Shown in pieces: positions 10,477 through 24,103 of a stretch of 64,000 nucleotides of DNA. Source of the DNA: Zeus faber (lineage: Eukaryota > Chordata > Actinopteri > Zeiformes > Zeidae); assembly GCA_960531495.1 (NCBI GenBank), contig OY482859.1:18516286-18580285 (forward strand). Direction: 5' to 3'. The translations under genes were made by a program, and so were the position numbers. The notes under the pieces were generated by a model that saw only the letters and a program-made list of their open reading frames with translations, did not search any database and was not told where the DNA came from. The stretch's first letter is position 1. Each line of letters opens with the position of its first letter.

Positions 10477-10603
10477 TAACAATGGCATAGCCGTCAGTGC
10501 TAAAAATAATTACATGTGTTGAAATCGAAAATCGGATCGAATGATGACCTTAAAATCGAAAGTCAAATCGAATCGTGGATTTGGAGAATTGTGACACCCC
10601 TTA
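10477..10603. mobile_element. 3' end fragment of a hAT element
   Basis: About 125 bases match 56740-56865 (CAATGGC[A/G]TAGCCGTCAGTG, GACCTTAAAATC, and the final GAGAAT[T/C]GTGACACCCC type end). In reverse complement the end reads GGGGTGTCACAATTC, a typical hAT terminus in fish. The other end of the element is absent here, and upstream sequence differs between the two copies. Confidence 0.65.
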
Positions 10604-11766
10604 TTAGGGTATATACTAACTATGCTAGAAATGTCATGCTTTTCTCATATTTCACATTTCTCAAAAAGATTGTTCATTCTGTGGCTTTGCTAAAGGAGAT
10701 GAGCGGGTCAATTGAAGAGGTCTGTTTAGCACTATTAAAACGTGTTGTATTGCAAGAGCAGTGGCATTTCTCCCTACTAAACATAGGGATAACATCTAAC
10801 ACAATACACAGACAGTAACGGTTCAAATTTGAAGACAGAAATTATAAAAGAAACTATTCCCCCATTCCAACAGTTTGAGGTTTACTCCCATAATGGACAC
10901 TATTGGGAAAAAAGCGAGTGCAATTTATTTAAACAAAAAAGTGAATATGTAAATGTATTTAGAATGATCCATGGCTTCCTTACACTGAAGTCCCTTAGGA
11001 GAATACCAAAATACCTCTCAGATAAATCAATTTTGAAATATTTTTGTAGCACAATGACATTATGCAAAAAACAGAGCTAAGGGGCTGTGGGGGAGGATGG
11101 TACTTCCCCAGAAAACTGCATCTGTGTGCGATTAGTTCCACTACCTAAGATAGAGGATGCACTGCAAATGTGACCTCATCATAATCTGTGTCACCATGGC
11201 TAAAAGAAAAAACAGCCCGAACAAAAAAAGAGCATCAATGACATCAACTGTGACTTGCACAAACAGTAGTCCTTTGCACTACATTACAATATATTACATA
11301 ATTTAGGACTTACTATAAGTGAATTTTCCAGTCGTACTGGAGGCCCACAAGACATCACAGTCACTATCAGCAAAGCATTCAATAACAACTAGTAACATTA
11401 GTGGAGTCATCCAGCTTTGTGGGGTTTATTTTGGGGGGAGGGGGTTGCAACTGTTCTCCACCCATCATTAATTGTCTGATCATTGTGGAACTGAAAGCAG
11501 CACGGGGTTGAGCAGACGGGAGATCTCACAGGTATTAGCCGCTAATTGCTGTCAAGCAAACAAGCAGCATTTTCTGGAGAAAACAATCTATATTAATTCC
11601 TCCTGTTCTCCCTTGAAAAAATACACATTGGAACTTGGGCGAGCAAGATAAATGCTTAGACCATAATTACAACTAATTGTGCAAATAATTGCAAAGTTCT
11701 TGGGCCACCTATACCCGCAATAAAACAAAAGCAATCTATGTGGCTCTTGGCTGTGAAATTAGAAGG

Positions 11767-11768
<2 letters not shown>
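10604..11768. other. No recognisable feature
   Basis: Frames at 10516-10818 and 10829-11080 are uninterrupted but carry no motif I recognise and have no homologous partner in the window. A G-rich run (TTTTGGGGGGAGGGGG) lies near 11433. Confidence 0.4.

Positions 11769-11844
<76 letters not shown>
11769..11844. repeat. CT microsatellite
   Basis: An almost uninterrupted (CT)n tract of about 75 bases with one TTT interruption near its end. Serine/leucine and arginine/glutamate-repeat frames here are artefacts of the dinucleotide. Confidence 0.97.
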
Positions 11845-14800
11845 ATTCATATCTGCTATACACCAAAAGGAAAGAGAAGTCTTATGGGAGGGGGTGGGGT
11901 GGAGGAAAGTGGAAAGGGGGGCTGATGATAGGGATTCACAGATTCACAAACTCTCTGAATGCAGACACGCTGCTCAAGCATCTCGCCTCTCCCACCGAAA
12001 TATTTTAAAAGCTTCAGGGCTTTCTGCTTTGGAATACATCTCAAGATTATATCCAAGTCACCGCCTTTTTTTTCTATAAGGATGAAAAATACAAACAAAA
12101 CAAACAAAGCATCACCTGTAAATAGAGATAGCCCTTTTTGCAGAGGGTTTTTGTACCTCTTCTAGGATAATATTAGTGCTTTTTGGCTGCTCTGATGGTC
12201 AAAGCACACTTAAAAGATTCAGTGTGCTTCTCCAGCAGAGGGAAGAGCGGAGAGAGAGGGCAGAAGGGAGCCTAGGCAATCCCCCATCTATTACAGACCA
12301 ACCAATCATCAAAGACAAATTACTGTACACTTCACTGGGATATGCTAATTCAAAATTAGATGCAAGTCATCAAAAGATAAGCAGTGAAACATTTCACATC
12401 TACAAATTGAAAACGTCTTCTTTCAAATCATGTTTTAATACCAACTTAGAGTGAGAAACGGATGGGGGGATGTGATTTGTTATTAATAAAAATGTATCAG
12501 GTACCGCCATGCTGCTCTGTGTAGGGGAGATGCTTTAATACTGGCTACCAATTGGTATTGGCAGTTTTTGAAAGATACTTTAAATATTGCTTCATAATGA
12601 ATTTTTAAATGGAGTTTGGTCAACTTATGAGCAGCCATACATATAAATTTGATTCAAATTTCAAAGCATCCATCTCGGCCCATATTTTTAGGAAAAACAA
12701 AACTCCAATATTTCATGAGCAAAATGTATTAAACATCTTCATTGTCCTCATCAAATAAAAATATATTCAGTACCTGAAGCCCCCGCTGATCAGTACGGAT
12801 ACAACTTTTATACCACCATTATTGTTCTCTTGAGGTTTCTGCGGTTAATTTGAGGAGAGAGAGAGAGCCAAAATGTAGTTAGCTTTAAACAACAGAAACA
12901 CAGAGAGACAATTACCAGCTCCTCGGGGAGCCGCAGACTAAAGAGCTAGTCAATAGTTCTGTGCAACATACGCATCAAAATGGCTGGGTCAGCTCCAGCA
13001 CCTTGGGCATTCACAACGTTTACTCCATCCAAGTGCCGGTGCCCATTCTCTGTCCAAGGGGATTGCGATCCCTGCGTCACCAAGGTGTGAATGAGCTGAT
13101 GAATTTTGCCCTTATGTTCGACACCTGATATGTCAAAAGTGTGTTCAGAAGCGATGGGCAGGGTGTTTACAACGTCAATATTCCTCAGCAACATGCAGAG
13201 TAGGCATATAGACTAATGGCCGTCCAAGTGTATCAGCAAATGAATGCACAACTGGAGCAGACGACTGGAGGGAATTAATAGCTCCAACAACAAATGACCG
13301 GACAGGACGAATGCAAACACAAGACGAGCACAGATACACATGCATGCACGCGTGCACAGACAAGCTTTGTGTTATTTATGTTAGGTTGTGTTATTCTTCT
13401 AGAACTAAGAATATTAAATAAAGTTCTCAATGAAAATCCATGCAGTGGTGTTGGGATGATTTTTCTCTCAGCATTGTCTTGTTTTGGGCTACAGACCAAA
13501 TTCCTCCGTGCCTGTCACTCAAGACGGCCTACTTTATGTGAGGCATTTGCAGTCAAGTCAACAAATTCACATTTTTTCAATAGAGAAATGTCTCACCTGC
13601 GCCCCATTCCAGTAACCCCCTCAGGCCTGGTGAAGCTTATCATGTGTGCACAACATAGAGATATTGTCAAGACCACTTTTAACTTCTCCTGATTAAGGGG
13701 TCTGGCTTTTGCTTTATCAAGTACACTCGGCTCTCTTTTCCTTTCCACCGCGGTACACAAGGGTACTGTTCCGATGGCTGTGGACAAACATTCATCATGT
13801 GTCTGGGCTGTGAAACAAAATACACATACATCACCCAAAACTGCCCTCCCTCTCCTTTAAATCACGCTTTGTTTCCGTTGTGTGAAAATAAAACTGTCAC
13901 TGCTGTGAGCATCAGCACCCGCTGAGAAGAGACCCAAGAGTGGTGCCACAATGTCTAACTTGGGGGGGAGGGGGGACACACCCGGCCTATAAGAAGAATC
14001 AGGATAAAATAAAAAGGAAAATAAAAAAGCAAATTAATTTCAAAAGTTTAAATAAATATATGAGTTAGTTCATCTAGCTTTCGCAGATCCGAAGTGATTC
14101 AGGAAAAGGTTGACAAAAGTCAACCTCGGTGGCGAGCCCTGACTCTTACAAAGAAAGAAGAAAAGGACATAGAAAAGATTTTAAATCTCCTAATAGCTTT
14201 TGTTAAGGCATTAATGGTTTCATGTTAATATATTTTTCTGTTAAACATCACATTGTCCCATTTAGAAAAGGAGTGATTCCTCAGCATGGGAAGTTAAAGA
14301 TTGTGCACCTAAGAGGTATTATCAAAAGCGTTGCCCCGAAGAAGTACTAAGCTCTGCCACTTAAGGCGGGATCAGGCCATGATTTAGTAACCTCAGGCAG
14401 CAGTCGTTCTGCATTCTACTTCGCACTTTTCCCTTTGGGTCAGACAGCGATTTGGTAGTTGGAGTGTCCGTGTTTGATTGCCAGGAATCCCCATACTAAT
14501 TTTAGGCCAAATGAAAAAAGTTACATTGACTAGGCGGGCACAAGAACACCAATCAGTTTCCTAAAAGTAAGGAAGCAAATAAGCAAATTCACGGCAGCTA
14601 TCACTTTGGAACCGCCGAGTGTTTGGAGTTTTATTTTTCCTGATGAAACATTTACTGAAATAAACCACAGACAAGCACATTTCTTCCAAAACTCTATAAC
14701 CAACAGTGCAAGATGGTGTTGCATGTTCCTCAGCTGGACATCTTGTCCCAGTAGATGGAGCATGACTGGATTGCACACTGTATATGGGAGAGTTAATTGT

Positions 14801-15986
14801 AGTGGGATTATTTGCCATTTCTTCATTACACAAGCAATTTCTTTTGCATTATTCATCTTCTAACAGGATCCGGGGCATGTTTTAATCATATGTAGATTGA
14901 CAGCGCTGTGTCACTACTATTTTCAATTGAAAGCCAGTAGAAAGCATTGGCCCATCTTTGTTCAGTGCTACAAATGATAAAACATCAACATATTAAAAAA
15001 CTGTCTATGTGCAAATATCACTGGCATTTTAATGGAAAGAGGACGTTTACATGCTTTTTGTAAATGGATAGAAAATTCCCTTACAAAAGCAGCCTGGCTC
15101 CTGTGGTGTATTAGATTGCTGCGTACGAAGCTTTGATGGGCTTGCGCAGCTCAGCGGGGGGGCTTACAGCCTCTCCTCTATGGAGACTGTGTTTTGGACG
15201 AGAAGCCAGTGATCAGAGAGCGGGGGGAAGCGGCATCCAGACACAGAACCACGGAACGCCACTCCTCCCGTCCCGCACTGAAGCCGTCACTCGTGGTGTC
15301 TGGGTCCATGAGGCAGGCAATTTTAGTGTTCTGGTGTGAATCGATACCCAATCACATCACGTTCACAGGCGACGTCAACCTGAAGACGCCATGGCGCAAT
15401 TTACAGCATATTGTTTTTGGCCCTGGGAGCAAACAGGCCCAAGGTGCAATAGAAGAATCATGGTGGAATGAGACAAGGCCTTGTCATGGCTATAACTGCC
15501 TTATTACTGGTCATAGAAGTACTTGTCACAAACACTCGAGCCAAGTGTGGCTCAGGAACATATGTGGTGCGCTAAATGCACCCATTTTATGATTAAACTG
15601 TCATATAAAGCGTTGTGTTTAGACTATCCTAATATAAGAGTTTTCAAACTCTGCCACACTCAGGAAACAAAAGGATAAAGTGAGATCATAATGTTTTGAG
15701 CTTGTTTTTCTTCTCAGGACCCTTTGTGTTTTCTATAAAAGCCCTGGATTTCAGAAACCCACCCAGTGAAAACCGCTCTGTCGAACGGCTCTATACAAAA
15801 TCACCAACACGGGGTGTGTAGCATGGTTCTTTGAATTTGTTTTATGCTTACTCAAATGTCTCTAGGATGCCGTTTATTTTATATGAGAACTACTGTTTGG
15901 ATGAAAAGTAATACCCTAAACACAAATCAATCAATTTTTGTTTTTACATTACAGAAATTACTGTGATAACTCTTCACAGTAATTTC
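11845..15986. other. No recognisable gene
   Basis: About 4 kb without microsatellites or recognisable transposon termini. Several frames (12946-13194 and 13175-13363 on minus, 13294-13692 on plus, 14530-14856 on minus) lack known motifs and have no repeat partner here. I cannot exclude small exons or conserved non-coding elements. Confidence 0.4.
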
Positions 15987-16559
15987 TAGGGCCGTACCTG
16001 GCACAACTGTACCCGAATTTCGTCTTTCGAATGGCAGGGAGAGCTCGGCTCTTCCTGTAGGCAAGATAGGCGGCTGCCATCCCAAGCGGGGCGCGGAGGG
16101 GGAGCGATTGAGGCGCATTTTTTGCACCTCTCCGTCGCGCAGACTGTGCAAGCCAGCGATGGGGTCCCTGCGATCGGTGCGCCAGAACAGTGTGTTTTTT
16201 ATTTTACATCCCCTCACGGAACGAAACTTGCGGGTATGGAACGAAACCGTGCGTAATGGGGACACTTTCTCCGTGACCCTCTCCCCGGTCACCGCCTCTC
16301 CATGTGTTATGCGCAGAAAATAATCTTAACCAGTCTACGAGTCGTGACCCGTACCTCCGTGCCCTGTCCCCACAATTTATAATTCCTCATTGAAATGTTA
16401 TCCCTGTGCATTTTGTAAGCCTCTACTGTATCTGTTTTATCCTGTTATCGTAATGCACTCTGACTGACAAAAAAACGACTGCTCGACTTGAAGAATCTCA
16501 GCTGACTGACGGGTCCCCGACTGATGATTCCGCTCGTCGACTTTGAGGGGGCAGCCCTA
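15987..16559. mobile_element. Non-autonomous hAT element with 8-bp target duplication
   Basis: The element starts TAGGGCCGTACC and ends GGGGGCAGCCCTA, giving short inverted termini (TAGGGC[C/T]G). The flanking octamers GTAATTTC (15979-15986) and GTAAAGTC (16560-16567) agree at 6 of 8 bases, as expected for an aged hAT 8-bp duplication. The interior includes CpG-rich sequence and a GACT/GTCGA-rich right subterminal region, and has no transposase frame. The 16108-16323 and 15927-16292 frames lie wholly inside it and are not believed to be genes. Confidence 0.75.
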
Positions 16560-16567
16560 GTAAAGTC

Positions 16568-19500
16568 CCTGCTAGTGCGAAGATAACCAAAGGCAATGAG
16601 TGAATTCCTTTTTGATTAGCTGCTGTGTGAACTTTAACATTAATAAAATCAATCTACATGAAAGATATGTTTGCAAAGTAAAGTAAGTATGAGTACCGAG
16701 ACTGGTAAAAAAAAAAACATGCTACTTAGACAAAATATCAGTGTATATCCAATGTGTATGTATGCACATACTGTTTGTATGTACTGTATGCAAGTTTGTT
16801 TGTGTTGTGTGTGTGTTTTTGTGTCAGTATTTGTATGTGTGATTTTTGCATACCGTGGGTGATTGTGTGTGTTTGTGTGCTGCAATTTTTATCTCGTCTT
16901 GTCAACAAGTGGCTTCCATACACACCTGCAATCATTACCTTCACACAGCAGGACTGCCACTGTGGAACACACTGCCACGCTGTGAGCACAGTGTGCTGGA
17001 GGGATTCAAGTAGAGTGCCAATACAGAAGGTATTCTCACCAAGGAAAACAAACACCAAATAGGCTTATGCTAGACTATACAGTTTGCTATAACCACCTAT
17101 CAAAATGCACATTCCAAATTCAAAATATGTATGTTGCTGCACCATATAGTTTCCACCACATCAACTTGAACATGACAATTTTCTGACGGACTGCATTGAA
17201 AAGCAATTGTGAAATGACAGACTCGAGCTTAGTAATCAATAGCAGCCAATCAGTGACCTCAAGTGTACCAATTTATTTTTGTTTCATCAGATGTATTGAC
17301 GCATTGATTGAATTAATATCCATATTCTGAAAAAGGACAGCAGTTCGGCCAACAAGCGGTTGCTTGTACAGATCCAGTATATTAATGGATGTATGGGTAT
17401 GTTTCAAAGTCTCTGACATAGTTTTGGGAGCAGGTTCACTGCTGTTCCTGAGGACCCTTTTTTTCACTCTGTGTCTGAGCGCCTTACATAGTGGACGTCT
17501 ACTGTGCAATCACTAATCCGATCCAGGAGGCGACAGAAAACACGGCTGTTACATGTAAAAATTAAAGCCTCCCCCCTATTCCCTGGGGTTAGGGGGAGGC
17601 ACTACTTCACTTTAAAGAGCTGCGTCTGACACACCTAACACTCCTACCTAGGCCAGTTATTATGGCTATGTAAATTCAGCAAATTAAGCTTTTATTCAGT
17701 TTGAAAACCAACAAGAACAAATCAAGGGCAAGACCGTGATGGTGTTCCCGCGCAGCCGCAGCCCAATGTCGACTATAACCTGCTTGGCTTCTCTTTAATA
17801 ATGCAGTTGTTGTGATGAAGGTGTATAGGGGTTTGGCTTGAGAGCTCGCTAGTCTTCAGTGTGAATTGATTGTGTTTAGCCAGGGAAGTCAAATAGAGCT
17901 GGTGGTGGCCTATTATTTGGCCGTGTTTAGAACAGCTGGAGAGAGAATGTCATTATGAGGCACACTGTACGGTCCTCATACATATAAGACAGGGAGCTGA
18001 CATTATCTGAATGTCACATTCAAGAGACAATCAACAGCCACCACTCTACCCAAGCTCTGAATGGCTGTTTAAATCCAGGTCCAGTCCGAGACAAATAACG
18101 AGGCACAAATAATTGATTCGCTTATTTTCAAATTGATAAATTATGGTTTCAAATCACTGAATAAGAATGAGCAGTATCACAATATCTGTTTGATTTGATT
18201 GCCCTACATGAGCTCAGACACCCAGGTACAGTAAATTCACACCCAGATAATCCGTCTTGTTTGGGTTAACCAGGCTGATATGACCCCAGAGTGCCTAACA
18301 TGCGATCTGTGGCAGATGTGTGTAGCTGTGACTTCTCGTAGGCATGGCCAAGGGGTCAGGTGCTGACATTTCCATTTGGAGATAGCAATCTCTAATACCT
18401 GGACACTGATTAGGAGCTGTCAGTCCGGCATTTGAATCGCGATCAATAGATTATGTACACTGCTGCAAGGACGGTATTGAGGGGTGACGAAAGGGGTGCG
18501 GTGGGAGCAAGGACAACCGGCTAGTGGAATTTGTAGGTTTTGATGTAGCGACAATGGGCTGCTCTTCATCATCATTCCACAGAACGTTAAATTCATTTAA
18601 AACATTAAATTAGACAAACGCCTTCCAGACGGAAATCAGTGTGCATATAAGGCACATAAGTGTGAATTTTCATCATATCCTCATGCAGGGCATATTAATC
18701 AGCGGTGCTTCCCCTGCCGACCAGACCTCATCCATATTCCTGCAGGCTTATTGCACGAGGTGCCAGTGGCGATAAAACAGGATCGATATGCAGAGCTGGC
18801 GAAAACACAACAAGCACAACAGCATGGTACAAAAGTAAAGAACAGGGAGGAGAGGAGAGTGAGGGGAAAATGGCTGGTAAACCCAGCTTAAAGCTCATCA
18901 CCCTCAGCATAATGATGAGATCAGAGAAAGCATGGCTGCCTTAATCTTATAAAAATGACAAAGGAAGCATGACACGCTCCTGTTGCATTGTGGGCTAAGG
19001 TAGTCTACATAATATTCAATCCACAGTGGAGTATTTGTGCTTATCTACTCTGTAATTTGAAGGTGCAAATATTCATACTAATGGATACTAATAAGGTAAG
19101 TTATCCAAATGAGCAACACAACCCTCGAATGACAAAGGTCAAGGACTGTCTGCTGGATAATGAATAAATGAAAAAATACATAAGGAAACACTGTTTTGGC
19201 TATTGTTGTGTTAATTTATTTTCTTATTTGAAGACAAAAAAACTGTTAAGGTGTTGCACCAGCCGAGTATAACCTGGGACATACTGCCTTTAAACATTTC
19301 AGACAGGAAAACCTTAGAAGGCATCAAAGACGTTCTCTCTTTGGCATATCTCCAAACTGCCACAGAGAATTGAGTGACAACTTTATTTCTCATCTGTGAC
19401 GTAAATCAAGGAAACATTCTGAAGTAAGCTATGCAACTATAACATTTCCCGCAGCTTTCCAAGCTTCCAAGCATTTCTTTAACAAAGTTTCACACAGGAG

Positions 19501-19882
19501 CGAGAGAGAAAGTAATTTCTTTGACAGGCAGACATTATGTGATAGAAGGGGACTTCTCACTGCATTAAAGAATGGGCCCCCAAACAACAAAGCGATAGTA
19601 GCCGTTTAAAAGGCCAATTTCCAAGTCCACATTGTCATTGTCGCGCTCTTTACTCCAAAGGCAGACATGCACTCTGGCATCAAGGCCATTGATTTTCTAA
19701 TCAAGAACAAATGATGATTAAGGCATATCTGCCCCCTTATCTTTCCGTTTAAAATCCCCTTTCTGGATACAATTTGACTTTGGCTGTTTCTTCCTGCTGG
19801 GGGAGATCAGGACAGTCAAAGACAAAGACACCTTTTAGAGACAACAGCGGTGTCCTAGGCTAGTTGAACAAAAAATGATTTC

Positions 19883-19885
<3 letters not shown>
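16568..19885. other. No gene recognised; possible conserved non-coding DNA
   Basis: No transposon termini or microsatellites beyond a GT-rich patch near 16750-16880. Much of 17690-19760 has balanced composition and intact-looking motif-rich sequence (for example TTATTATGG, AATTGATT and TAATTG cores), of the kind seen in conserved enhancers. Conservation cannot be assessed from one sequence. Confidence 0.35.
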
Positions 19886-19936
<51 letters not shown>

Positions 19937-19937
19937 T
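19886..19937. repeat. CT microsatellite
   Basis: A (CT)n tract of about 50 bases with a single G interruption near 19924. Confidence 0.95.
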
Positions 19938-22900
19938 GCATTAGACTGTTACTGAGAGCTGCCAATGTTGCCATATTTGGAAACAACAATTTATCAATGT
20001 ACATTTCACTATGATAGGCCTGCTCAATAAACCCAATAATAATTTACCAGAGGAATGGTCAAATTAAACTTGACTCCAAGACTCCAAAGCAGGGTAGCAA
20101 TAAACAAAGTTGAAAAGCTTATGCCAATACAACTTTCCCCTCTTTCACCTTGATCACATAAGAAGTAATAGTGCGTGGCAGGTTTGTCTTGTCCTCAGGG
20201 TGGCAATGCACATTTCTTAGCAGACTTCAATTATCCCAACTTTCGCCCCCGGACTGTCTTCCTGTGTATCTGTTTAGCCTCTCTAATACACCTGCCTGTG
20301 GACCAGGGATTAAACTCTCTCCGTGTCTCTTACGTTTGGTCAGGACTTTGTGTCTGAATGTCCTTCAGGACCAGCCTACAGCTTGGCTTAAAAGCAAAAA
20401 AATCCCCCCACCCTCCCTCTCATTCTCTCTCACGGTAAACATTTAGCTTGGGGGGTATAATAAGTAACAAAGGCAGATGGACATTATCAGTTGCTGACCT
20501 TCACGCACTGACCACCCATATCAACACACGCTGTTAATGTTTTGCAGAACGGACTGCTGAGATATAGTGAAGGACGGGGAAAAGAAAAGGAATAGACATA
20601 TTGGAAAGAGAGAGCAGAAAAGAGTCTTGATGAATCGGGGGTTATTATTTTACAGCTGTTGATGCTAATTGTTCTGGTTTAACGGGCTATTATTTGGGGT
20701 CTGATCCTCTAACAGAGCGTTGTGAGTGAGGACACTAATTTCACCATTCGTATCCAGCTAGGACCCTCCATTCATCAGTGCTCTAGCAGCACTGTCTAGC
20801 TATAATAGGAGGGTTGTTTATGGTACATCTCATTCGGCCAATGCCTCCTCTTTAATGTTTTCACCGACTGTCATATCAATACTGTTCACTCAAAGCCCCA
20901 TGAAGCTGTGATGTCTCTGGAGATTAAGTCATTGGGAACACGGCATCCAGCATGTAGGACAGATGAGGAAACAAAGTTGCGGCTGCTCTTAGGCACAGCA
21001 AGAGAAGACTTTTTATAAAGTAGCAGGGCTGCACCGTCCCGCTGTATGGAGAAAGATGGGACTGTGGACAAATCTAGTTATGTTCTTTACATGTTTTCCT
21101 TGCACCAGCAGATGCTGGATGAATGGGTCTCTCAGTGCAGCATAGAGACAGGAGGTTCCCAATTTGCACCACAATAGCTTTTGTTTATTTGGATATTGAG
21201 AGCAGTTACTGTCACTATGAGAGACATATCACAGAGTCTTTCACAGCCCTGGGTTGCAACTTTGCCACTGCCTTGTAGCCAACCAAGTTTTAGACATTCT
21301 CTTTCACAATATTCTTGAAATTATGAACCATCAAAATATCAAGAATTTTACATTTGTAAAAAAAAAAAAACAAGCTTTAGTTAAAAAACATAAATCAGTG
21401 ATCATTTAAGTTATATTTTGGAGAGTGATAGTGATTGGAAGCCCTGTTTATCCACCATCAGATTAAGGAACTATTACGTGCCTCCCATGATTACCTCTTC
21501 CCGCCATTATCAGCTTTACTCTCAACACACATGTAACCCTGGAACCGTTGTGGTTCGATGTGTGTTTTCTTATGAAGAGGTTTCCGTAGATTTTAGCCTA
21601 ATCCTATCAGCTAATGTGAAGGCACTGATCCGCAACTGTCTTGAAGGTTATCTGTGCATGTTTCACACCCACAGGCATTCATTATTTACATAGCTGTTCC
21701 CCCGAGGCACCAGCAGCAACGGGAGGTGTGGATGGGAAATCTACCTCACAATCTTCGAGGGACACGTCCGTATCTATACTGCATGGCTGACTGACTTAGG
21801 AGGATGCAGTGTCAGGATTATCATCCTCTCCCTGGAAACCTCATCAGCGGCACAAGCTGTAGTGGCACTAGTCGCATTGGGAAAGGAATGGTTTCCTTTT
21901 CAAATCGGGGATCCCCAATGCTCAGAGACTCAGGGGAACCATTTTTTGTGAGAACAAAAAAGCAACTAAGGAGCAAATCCAATGCAACAATGCGAACACT
22001 CACTCATTGCAAATACTATTGAGGACATTTTCATGGTAAGGAGCATGACTTAATGCCATCATTCAAATAACAAAATATCATGCATAAATTCATGGATTCA
22101 TTGACTTGTCACATATAACTTGTATAAAATGTATCTAGTATTTATCACCAGGAGAAAGGAACAGAATGACAAGGATTCCAATGGTGTCAGTATGTAATAT
22201 AATATATATACATATACAGTATAACAAATGTTTTGTTAGTGTCTAAATCAGTCATTCATTCAACTTCCATAGGGCTATGCAGAGTGAGATAAATGCAGCA
22301 GTGGTTGAAAGGGACATTTCACAGCCTCATCCCATAACCCTCAGGATAATTAATTCTAATGATACTTTTCATCTGCGACACCCGTCACGATAAACGTCAA
22401 TACACGAGCCCACTCATATGAATGTGCTATTGAGCGTAACGCTGACCTTTCCGGACCCCGTGGACCTTTGCAGACGTGTGTGAAAAACACCCTCAGCGCT
22501 AACGCCAGCCCTTTAGTGCACAGGGCTCATTTGATATAAGCGTGACAGGGGTATTTATAGAGCCTCTCTCTCCTCTGATTCCTTACCATGAGCCTGTTCC
22601 ACCCCAGATGCTATTGGCAGCCCTGCTCACTCACTGGAAAAGCCATCATGTCAGCACACAGGAAATGGATAGTATGTTGTGCAAACGGGTTTGAGGGGGA
22701 AATAGAAAGGTCCTCGTTCGTTTTTTTTTAATGCAATATACATACAACACTGCACAACACATCCCTGACACAATCTACATTAAGCCCTAAGTTGTTTCAA
22801 TACAACACTCAACATAAGTTATCAGAAAACTGTGACATCTTTAGTCATATCACATTTTCTTCAGTTAATCACATACTAGTGATAATGGGCTGAGAGAGTC

Positions 22901-23439
22901 TGATGCAATGTGGAAAATAAATCTAAATGGTACAAGAAACATGATACATGATACATTTACTGTATATATTAATTTTATTGTCTTAACATAGGCTCAAATA
23001 AGATTTGGGGTGTTCCATGCTTTAAATCATACACTGTTAGAGTGCCTTTACATTGTTGTATCAAAGAACGGCGATTCAATGTGAAAAAAAACTGCCTCCA
23101 TAGACAATGATGTTGCTGAATCTGTATCACTGGTAAGTTTGGATGCAAGAAAAAGAGTGACTATATGTGGGCATAGAGTTATAGAATGAGATGTAACGCC
23201 CGAAGGACAACCTTTCATGCAGGGCTTCGTAGGGGCTGCAATTTTTGAAAATCTTACTGTGTATGTACTGTATTTATATTTTAGGGCTTTTTGCTCAGAA
23301 AACTTGAACTACTTTCCTTTGTTATCCACCACCTTGAACAATGCATTTAATTATTGCAGTCATAAATGGTTTAAGCTATTAAGATACAGGTGTCCTGTTG
23401 AAGAGGTTCCCCCATCTATGTGGTTCCTTTGCAAACTTA
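19938..23439. other. No gene recognised
   Basis: Single-copy-like sequence. Short A runs lie at about 21359-21371 and a T run near 22718. Frames such as 20171-20446, 21418-21693 and 23217-23471 have no motifs or splice support. Some stretches (20640-20720, 22300-22620) look enhancer-like by composition only. Confidence 0.35.
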
Positions 23440-24103
23440 TGCCGAGTTCAGACTACGTGATTTTAACCTGATTTTCCACTTGCCGACGGGTCTTTGGAGG
23501 TCGTCGAGCAAAACCCCAGATGGGAAGAAAATCATAGGGCGCCTGAGCGACGAGCCTGTGCTGTGAACTGCTCACAACGCAATCTGACTGCTCGCCAATG
23601 GCTCGCAGACGCCGGTGAGATATCAAGCAGGTTTAATATCTGGTCGCGTCTGGCTTGATTAGGGAGTGAGTGGGGGTGAGAAGGAGAGACGGAGAGACGG
23701 GAGTGCAGCACAGCAGCAGCCAGAAACACACAACAAACCTATTTTACTTTTCTTCTCGAGGTTATTAATATATTTCTTATTTAAATTCAGCTTTTATTTT
23801 TATTTTTTTTGCAGTGATCAAGAATATAATTTAAAAAAAATCCTGTCCCGTGCATGTCATTTCCGGTGTCACTTCTGACGTGTGTTTTCGTGACAAAAAC
23901 GCTGTTTCGAGACCTGACAGACTCGTCGGGTATTCTGATTCTCGTTGAAAGATCTTGTAATGGATGACCCCCTGTCGACGAACTATCATGTCGTGTGCAA
24001 ACCACAACGACTTCAAGATTCCTGATCACAAGACAGAAAGTTGTGCAGCGTGAACAGTACAGCGATCTGACGACTTTGAAAGTCGTGTCGTGTGTCCATG
24101 GCA
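23440..24103. mobile_element. Probable non-autonomous PIF/Harbinger-type element
   Basis: The left end TGCCGAGTTCAGACTACGTG is partly inverted at the right end (AAGTCGTGTCGTGTGTCCATGGCA). The interior is rich in CGTCG/CGACG and 'GTCGTG' motifs with a T-rich middle. The overall pattern (GAGTTCAGACT...CGTGATTTT at one end, GTCGTG-rich at the other) matches small Harbinger derivatives I recall from fish. The flanking trinucleotides TTA and TGA only roughly fit the 3-bp target duplication of that superfamily. There is no transposase. Confidence 0.4.

Noticed and set aside
11656-12079. Serine/leucine and arginine/glutamate repeat frames
   Set aside because: Produced by the CT microsatellite at 11769-11844.
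12946-13363. Two adjoining minus-strand frames (82 and 62 residues) that might be one frameshifted gene
   Set aside because: No recognised motif, no splice sites and no repeat partner; the overlap could be chance.
14440-14500. Possible tRNA-type B box (GTTTGATTGCC) suggesting a SINE
   Set aside because: No matching A box, no A-rich or repeat tail and no second copy in the window.
15194-15592. 132-residue plus frame
   Set aside because: No recognisable domain, composition unlike a conserved protein, no supporting context.
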